Shown here piece by piece: positions 63,076-64,000 of a DNA stretch of 64,000 nucleotides. The DNA comes from Marinobacter goseongensis (GTDB taxonomy: Bacteria; Pseudomonadota; Gammaproteobacteria; Pseudomonadales; Oleiphilaceae): contig NZ_JAKZAI010000006.1 of NCBI RefSeq assembly GCF_023156235.1, positions 124,001 through 188,000 of the forward strand, in the 5' to 3' direction. Both the position numbers and the translations under genes were made by a program. The first letter of the stretch is position 1. Each line of letters opens with the position of its first letter. The notes under the pieces are model-generated. The model had not been told where the DNA came from, made no database searches, and worked only from the letters and a program-made list of their open reading frames with translations.

Positions 63076-64000
63076 TCAGCCCACGAACATCTTCTTTGCC
63101 AACGGCAATCCCTTGAGGCCACTGACCGCAACGGTGGCCAGCAGCCCACCGATCATCGCCCCGGCTACGCCACAGGTCATCACGTCCTGGCCCGTCAGGT
63201 ACAGGCCGGGAATTCGGGTTTTGGGCTTTAGCCAGTCCTGCTCGAAGCGGCTCGGGGTGTGGTTCAGGCCGTAAATCTCGCCTTTGCTGTAACGGCAGAA
63301 ATAGTCGGTGGACAGCGGCGTAGACAGCTCGTAATAATCCACCTTGCCTTCCAGGTGCGGGAACTTCTCGTAAAGCTTGGCCAGCAGTCGCTGCGCGTAA
63401 GCTTCTTTCAGCGCTTCGTAATCTTCGCCCCGCTTGCCCCAGGTTTTGTCCGCCCAGCTTTCATACCATTCGTAAGGCCCCGGAGCGACAATCTCAATCG
63501 TTGCCCGACCCGGATAGCGCTCGGCAAAGCTCGGGTCTTTGGCAGACGGAAAGGAGATGTAGGTCAGCGGAATGTCGGTATCTTCCGGCTTCACCATGAA
63601 ATCGCTGACGTGCTTCTCGTAGTCGGGGCCCGGGTAGATCCAGTAATTGGTCTTCGGCAGTTTGAGGTTCTCAGCGGTATCCTGCAGCCCGATATACAGG
63701 CAGTTGCTGGCCATGGAGCGTTCCACAGTGGTCAGCTTTTGCTGGTAATAGTCCCGGTGTGGCGCGGAGTCCGGCAACAATTTGTTGAAGGTGTTGAACA
63801 CGCCGGCATTGCTGATCACCAGCGGGGCGCGGACTTCTTCGCCGTCCGCCATGCGCACGCCGACCGCCTTGCCTTTCTCGATCAGGATTCCGGTGACGTC
63901 GGCGTAGGTAAACACCTCGCCGCCGCTCTGCTGGACCACCGGAATGATGGTCTTGGCCATCTCCGAAGCCCCTCCGATGGGGTAATACCCGCCGTAAAGG
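63076..64000 (-). CDS. Phytoene desaturase / retinol saturase-like FAD oxidoreductase, 5' end cut by window edge
   Basis: The frame remains open to the last base and continues with family-like residues YYPIGGASE ahead of the first ATG, so the start lies beyond the window. The visible 308 residues have a VFTYADVTGILIEKGKAVGV Rossmann-linked strand and a C-terminal GLYLTGQDVMTCGVAGAMIGG, typical of CrtI-like and retinol-saturase enzymes. The substrate, perhaps an isoprenoid, is not defined by sequence. Confidence 0.85.
   Translation of the reverse strand, partial: LYGGYYPIGGASEMAKTIIPVVQQSGGEVFTYADVTGILIEKGKAVGVRMADGEEVRAPLVISNAGVFNTFNKLLPDSAPHRDYYQQKLTTVERSMASNCLYIGLQDTAENLKLPKTNYWIYPGPDYEKHVSDFMVKPEDTDIPLTYISFPSAKDPSFAERYPGRATIEIVAPGPYEWYESWADKTWGKRGEDYEALKEAYAQRLLAKLYEKFPHLEGKVDYYELSTPLSTDYFCRYSKGEIYGLNHTPSRFEQDWLKPKTRIPGLYLTGQDVMTCGVAGAMIGGLLATVAVSGLKGLPLAKKMFVG

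Overview
The window looks like chromosome from a marine gammaproteobacterium, most likely Marinobacter or a close relative. This is inferred from gene content and moderately high GC; no rRNA or other marker gene is present to confirm it. Coding density is high. I see no tRNA, rRNA, CRISPR array, transposase or integrase. Both ends cut through genes: an AI-2E family permease at the left edge and a CrtI-like oxidoreductase at the right edge.

Region 1 (0-11 kb) holds mostly housekeeping and envelope genes: a cold-shock protein, an ABM-fold protein, a dienoyl-CoA isomerase, a CPBP protease, a LysE/ArgO-type exporter, a DUF4442 protein, an outer-membrane beta-barrel, an NlpC/P60 lipoprotein, an HSL-type hydrolase, ThpR and a ydbH-ynbE-ydbL envelope lipid operon with a short YdbH.

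Region 2 (11-15.2 kb) is a translationally coupled four-gene signalling operon on the minus strand. A histidine kinase has a sensor that reproduces the copper/ethylene-binding membrane domain of plant ETR1. It is followed by a CheY-like regulator, a receiver-GGDEF-EAL protein and a receiver-like protein that has lost its phospho-acceptor residues. This is the most striking feature of the window: a possible ethylene/copper to c-di-GMP pathway.

Region 3 (15.2-26 kb) includes rluF, arfB, a COG0523 metallochaperone GTPase behind a near-canonical Zur box, a methyltransferase, a PA2778/PA2779-type pair, a phospholipase D-like protein, a class I amidotransferase, a CAP-domain lipoprotein, a YeeN/YebC protein and a possible structured small RNA.

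Region 4 (26-32.5 kb) is a valine catabolic operon: divergent mmsR, then mmsA, acyl-CoA dehydrogenase, enoyl-CoA hydratase, 3-hydroxyisobutyryl-CoA hydrolase and mmsB, ending at a probable terminator.

Region 5 (32.6-39.4 kb) is an orphan type VI secretion module: vgrG, a DUF4123 adaptor, a LysM-headed effector candidate of unknown activity and an SUMF1-fold lipoprotein that may be its immunity protein. A 5'-truncated SUMF1 gene lies beyond it in the opposite orientation. Base composition drops in this part, which suggests an accessory island.

Region 6 (40-50.4 kb) contains a second AI-2E permease, a quinone-oxidoreductase-like enzyme, a proline-racemase-fold protein with both catalytic cysteines replaced, and an operon joining an acyl-CoA synthetase and thioesterase to a complete LIV-type ABC importer.

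Region 7 (50.4-62.1 kb) is a polyamine region: potFGHI, puuA, puuC and puuB, interrupted by a PAS-GGDEF diguanylate cyclase and a secreted GDPD-type phosphodiesterase. A RIO1-like kinase and the partial CrtI-like gene close the window.
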